From Bariatricus massiliensis (lineage in GTDB: Bacteria; Bacillota; Clostridia; Lachnospirales; Lachnospiraceae), in the NCBI RefSeq assembly GCF_900086725.1, contig NZ_LT574838.1:248001-312000 (forward strand): a stretch of DNA of 64,000 bases. Reading direction: 5' to 3'. The notes beneath the pieces are model-generated. The model had not been told where the DNA came from. It made no database searches and saw only the letters and a list, made by a program, of their open reading frames with translations. Both the position numbers and the translations under genes were made by a program. The number at the start of each line of letters is the position of its first letter. Position 1 is the first letter of the stretch. Positions 60,669-64,000 of the stretch are shown here, piece by piece.

Positions 60669-63128
60669 TTACATTTCTTTGCCCATCTTAGATTTTGAAG
60701 ATACCAGCCTTCCTTTCCGCGTTCCCGGTCTCCCGGCGAACACGACGCTTCCGCCCTTGTCTCCGCCTTTCGGCCCTAACTCAATGACCCAATCGCAATT
60801 TCTTATAATTTGTTGGTTATGCTCTACTACAACCACGGTATTCCCTGCGTCTGTCAGACGATTCAGGAGAATCATAAAATGTTCAATATCCTTGGGATGC
60901 AGCCCAATTGTAGGTTCATCCAGAAGATAGAGGTTATGCTTTCCTGCCGCTCTTCCTATCAGTTCCCCGGCGAGCTTGAGGCGCTGCCCCTCTCCCCCGG
61001 ATAGTGTCGTCACTGACTGTCCAAGTTCCAGATACCCAAGCCCTACATCTTGTAAGAGTTCCAAAATATTTATAATCTTTACATGGCCGTCAAACACCTG
61101 CACTGCCTCATCTACAGAAAGCTTCAACACATCCTTAATAGAAAGGCCTTGATATTTGACGGACAGTACTGTATCGTTGAACTGATTGCCTCCACAAACC
61201 GGACATACAATTTCCGTATTGGCAAAGAACAGCATATTACTGTCCACATACCCCAATCCTTGACAATGTTCACACCTTCCCCCCTGTGTGTTAAAGGAAA
61301 AATGCTTTGCTGACAGCCCTGCCGCTTTTGCCGCTTCCAATCCTGCAAAAAGCGTCCTGATTTCTGAATAGACAGCAGAATATGTCGCCACATTGGAGCG
61401 CTTCATTCTCGTGATCGCCGACTGTTCAATCTCTATCACTCCGTCAAATTTGTCAAGTCCGGACACCCGGTTGGAATCCCGTTCACGATTTCCCTTTGCT
61501 AGCACCTCGAATACCAGCGTCGATTTGCCGGAACCTGACGGTCCGGTGACCGCCGTCATACATCCGGCCGGTATATCCACCGAAATGTTTTTAAGATTAT
61601 ATTTGTCTGCATTCTCGATATGAAGTGCAATCTTCGACGCATCTCGAAATATCTTTTTCCCCGGATGAGGCATACTTAAATAGTTTCCTGTCACAGATTC
61701 TTTCGTACTTTTAATTGTCTCCAGTGTCCCGGCGGCAATTACCTGTCCGCCATATTTCCCGGCTCCCGGCCCGATGTCCACGATATAATCCGCGGCGGCC
61801 ATAATATCCTCGTCATGTTCAATGACAAGAACTGTATTTCCCTTATCCCTCAAAGTTTTTAATATGCTCACAAGGCCCGCATTATCTTTTGGATGCAGTC
61901 CCACCGTAGGTTCGTCCAAAATATAGATGATTCCTGACAAATCTGAATCTAAGACAGCCGCAAGCCGCATGCGCTGCAGTTCCCCGCCCGACAAGGTAAT
62001 AACCTGCCTGTCCAATGTCAGGTACCCCAGCCCTACATTCAAAAAACGATTCAGCTTCGTGCGTATGTCAAGAAGGTAAGCATTTACAAGCTCCTCATGT
62101 TCCCTGCTAAGCGTCCCCTCCAGCTCATCCAGCCATTGGACAAGCTTATCCAGAGAATAAAAGGAAAGCTGAGGCAGGCGTATTCCGTTCACCGTGATCC
62201 GTCTGCTCTGTTCGCAGAGCCGCTCTCCCCTGCACTGCGGACACTCCACATTTTCAAAGAATTTATCCAGCTGTATTGTATCACCATTTTTGTCCGCGAA
62301 CCTCCGCCACAAAATAGGGAATACACCCTCGAACTTTCCTTCCGCTATCGTTCTTGGCGGTTTGCATTCATGAAACTCCCGCCTGAGCTCATCACATAAG
62401 ACCCCATTGTACAAAACAGCCTTCTGGATATCGCTGAATTCCCTAATGGGGATGTCTGCCGGAACAGGAATTCCATAATAGCGGTAAGCTTTATATAAAA
62501 TAGAAATCTGATATTCCCCATAGCGCTTTTCCCAGCACCTAATCCCGCCTTCTTCCAGAGACAACGCTTCATTCACTGCCGCATCTCTCTTGATAATATG
62601 AATACTGCCCAGACCTTCACACGCCGGACAAGCCCCTTCTTTTGTATTGAAAGAATACTGAGTCCTTGTTATCTTATCCATCCGCTGTCCGCACTTACAG
62701 CAATACATATATACATGAAAATCATTCCCTTTTTTCTCTGTCTCTTCCAGACAGTCTGCTGCCGATATCAATTCCCCGCAGCAGGGGCAATTTCTTATCC
62801 CCAGCTTCTCATATACCATGCGCAGATCTGTATAGATATCTGTCATCGTACCTACTGTGGAGCGCGGATTTTTATTGTTGTCCGTCTGTGAAATTAAAAT
62901 AGCCGGTGAAGCTCCTTTTATACGCTCCACCTTTGGCTTGTGAATCCCCTGCATCGACATGGCCTCCAGATACTGCCGCTGGCACTCGTTAAAGAGCACA
63001 TCCAGCAGAAGCGTAGTTTTCCCTGAACCTGAAAGTCCTGTGAACACAACCAGCTTATTTTTCGGAATCTCCAGCGACACGTCTTTTAAGTTACCTTCGT
63101 TAGCCCTGATTATCTCTATGTTAGTCAT
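60669..63128 (-). CDS. Short UvrA-like ABC ATPase
   Basis: 819 residues versus about 940 for canonical UvrA. Two ABC modules: GLSGSGKTTLLLDVLF with LSGGELQRMRLAAVL and YILDEPTVGLHPKD; GPSGSGKSTLVFEVLA with LSGGEGQRLKLAGELIG and LLDEPTIGLHPKD. Zinc fingers: CPCCGELISAADC...CCKCG, and CEHCQGLGYVDSNM...CPVCGG. The missing length falls in the first half, where UvrA binds UvrB, so it is probably a paralogue of the drug-resistance/UvrA2 type rather than the repair subunit. It starts 14 nt after the GNAT gene. Confidence 0.88.
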   Translation of the reverse strand: MTNIEIIRANEGNLKDVSLEIPKNKLVVFTGLSGSGKTTLLLDVLFNECQRQYLEAMSMQGIHKPKVERIKGASPAILISQTDNNKNPRSTVGTMTDIYTDLRMVYEKLGIRNCPCCGELISAADCLEETEKKGNDFHVYMYCCKCGQRMDKITRTQYSFNTKEGACPACEGLGSIHIIKRDAAVNEALSLEEGGIRCWEKRYGEYQISILYKAYRYYGIPVPADIPIREFSDIQKAVLYNGVLCDELRREFHECKPPRTIAEGKFEGVFPILWRRFADKNGDTIQLDKFFENVECPQCRGERLCEQSRRITVNGIRLPQLSFYSLDKLVQWLDELEGTLSREHEELVNAYLLDIRTKLNRFLNVGLGYLTLDRQVITLSGGELQRMRLAAVLDSDLSGIIYILDEPTVGLHPKDNAGLVSILKTLRDKGNTVLVIEHDEDIMAAADYIVDIGPGAGKYGGQVIAAGTLETIKSTKESVTGNYLSMPHPGKKIFRDASKIALHIENADKYNLKNISVDIPAGCMTAVTGPSGSGKSTLVFEVLAKGNRERDSNRVSGLDKFDGVIEIEQSAITRMKRSNVATYSAVYSEIRTLFAGLEAAKAAGLSAKHFSFNTQGGRCEHCQGLGYVDSNMLFFANTEIVCPVCGGNQFNDTVLSVKYQGLSIKDVLKLSVDEAVQVFDGHVKIINILELLQDVGLGYLELGQSVTTLSGGEGQRLKLAGELIGRAAGKHNLYLLDEPTIGLHPKDIEHFMILLNRLTDAGNTVVVVEHNQQIIRNCDWVIELGPKGGDKGGSVVFAGRPGTRKGRLVSSKSKMGKEM

Positions 63129-63142
63129 CCCTGCCCCTGCTC

Positions 63143-63790
63143 CTATGTTCTCGGCCGATTCATATTCACGAGCTGATTGAATCTAGCCTGCGTAGGAAGT
63201 CCCGTAATCTTTTCCTTCGGCGGAAATGTCTTATCAAATTCCTCGGCAGGCCTTTGGTCAATATTGTATATCTCATCCTCGAAAAATCTTCCGCTGCAGC
63301 CGTCCAGCGCTCCGGCTTCCAGCTCACATGCAAGAAGCGCGGCGGCATAAGTGTCCCATGACGTCCCTATCGAAAAATTTTCCGCCGGAACAAATCCTGC
63401 TCTTTTATAGTACTCAGGGTCTCCCGTAATCAGGATAGCCTTATACCCCAGCTCTTTTGCCTTTGCTTTGGTATATTCTATCAGCTTTCTCCCTACTCCC
63501 CTGCCTTGAAATTCCGGAAGTACAGCAAGAGGGCCAAAGCACAGCACTTCTCTCTTAGTTCCGTCATCACCTAAAACAAATGCCTTGGTATACATAATAT
63601 TACCTACAATCTTGTCATTATGAAGAGCTACGATATCCAGCTCCTTAACAAATGCCTGTGAATCTCTCATAATGTGTACCAAATAATGTTCAAAACATCC
63701 GGGACCAAAGTGGTTCCAAAACGCTTCTCTGGTCAGCTCTTCCACGGTCCTATAATCCTCTGTCTTCTCTTGTCTTAATTCTATTTCCAT
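63143..63790 (-). CDS. GNAT family N-acetyltransferase
   Basis: 215 residues. Acetyl-CoA site in LAVLPEFQGRGVGRKLIEYTKAKA (QGRGVG P-loop), with GFVPAENFSIGTSWD typical of the YhbS-like group; opens MEIELRQEKTEDYRTVEELT. Substrate unknown. GGAGG lies about 9 nt before the ATG. Same message as the UvrA-like ATPase, a pairing that would fit self-protection against a small molecule, though this is inference. Confidence 0.9.
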   Translation of the reverse strand: MEIELRQEKTEDYRTVEELTREAFWNHFGPGCFEHYLVHIMRDSQAFVKELDIVALHNDKIVGNIMYTKAFVLGDDGTKREVLCFGPLAVLPEFQGRGVGRKLIEYTKAKAKELGYKAILITGDPEYYKRAGFVPAENFSIGTSWDTYAAALLACELEAGALDGCSGRFFEDEIYNIDQRPAEEFDKTFPPKEKITGLPTQARFNQLVNMNRPRT

Positions 63791-63839
63791 AGACTCCAGC
63801 CTCCTCTGCCAAATACTTTTTACTCATTGTATCATACAA

Positions 63840-64000
63840 CTACTTCTTTTCGTCCTTTCGCCTTAAAAATTCAACAAACGCAAAGATAATCGATATGACA
63901 GTCAAAACGGACACAATAAGTTCCGCCATATTGTTGGCGTAATCAGCCTGCGCCGGATTGGCAATACCAAGTATAAGAAAATAGACACACCAGACAACCC
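63840..64000 (-). CDS. Small membrane protein, C-terminal end only
   Basis: An open minus-strand frame runs from the window edge to a TAG at 63840-63842, giving 52 residues: a hydrophobic start (VVWCVYFLILGIA), a short polar loop (NPAQADYANNMAEL), a clear helix (IVSVLTVISIIFAFVEFL) and a charged RRKDEKK tail. The start lies outside the window. Family not recognised. Confidence 0.6.
   Translation of the reverse strand, partial: VVWCVYFLILGIANPAQADYANNMAELIVSVLTVISIIFAFVEFLRRKDEKK

Overview
The window looks like chromosome of a spore-forming, low-to-medium GC clostridium, most like a Lachnospiraceae gut anaerobe. The grounds are the gene order (scfA-scfB-secDF-recJ-apt-rel-MBL-hemZ-hisS-aspS), a SCIFF peptide with its radical SAM maturase, SpoVT, a stand-alone Spo0A-type DNA-binding protein, a 4Fe-4S aldo/keto reductase and a DUF4317 protein. 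Most genes are on the minus strand. I see no rRNA, tRNA, CRISPR array, transposase gene or clear prophage. Family names come from reading motifs, not from database searches.

Layout. 1-0.9 kb: 3' end of a cell-wall amidase with ChW-type repeats. 1.2-15.1 kb: a housekeeping minus-strand block, read right to left: SCIFF peptide, its maturase, SecDF, RecJ, then (after a palindrome-rich promoter region) Apt, Rel, a metallo-hydrolase, a HemZ-like radical SAM enzyme, HisS and AspS. 15.2-20.6 kb: an AGCS amino-acid:cation symporter, a TIGR04086/YrzE-like membrane protein and a heterodimeric ABC exporter whose second subunit has a tail encoded by a palindromic repeat. 20.7-22.8 kb: SpoVT and an AbiE toxin-antitoxin locus whose toxin gene is broken by an internal deletion. 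22.9-32.1 kb: a galactofuranose-type (YtfQ/YtfR/YtfT/YjfF) sugar ABC transporter with two different binding proteins, behind a YesM/YesN two-component system and candidate operator repeats.

32.1-38.8 kb: small accessory units (GyrI-like protein with WYL regulator, a jelly-roll-like hypothetical, aldo/keto reductase with a PflX-like radical SAM protein, YqeY, PanE-like reductase with an alpha/beta hydrolase). 39-44.2 kb: DUF4317 protein and a very large secreted papain-like protease. 44.2-50.9 kb: the MoxR/DUF58/transglutaminase operon and HelD. 51-52.6 kb: an ABC-F ATPase with a terminator-like hairpin in its leader. 52.7-64 kb: AlkD-like repair protein with an AraC-GyrI regulator, PgsA with a site-2 protease, RpiB, two small-molecule exporters, a cold-shock protein, a YaiI-type protein, a methyltransferase, the orphan Spo0A C-domain protein, a short UvrA-like ATPase, a GNAT acetyltransferase and the end of a small membrane protein.

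The most unusual signals are: (i) GGGGACAGGTCCC-type palindromic repeats at two distant loci, one supplying the C-terminal tail of an ABC exporter; (ii) a duplicated promoter-plus-dyad module upstream of apt/rel; (iii) the orphan Spo0A C-domain gene with a 0A-box-like site upstream; (iv) the two-binding-protein sugar operon with spaced direct repeats; (v) the ABC-F leader terminator. No stretch longer than about 300 bases lacks a gene.
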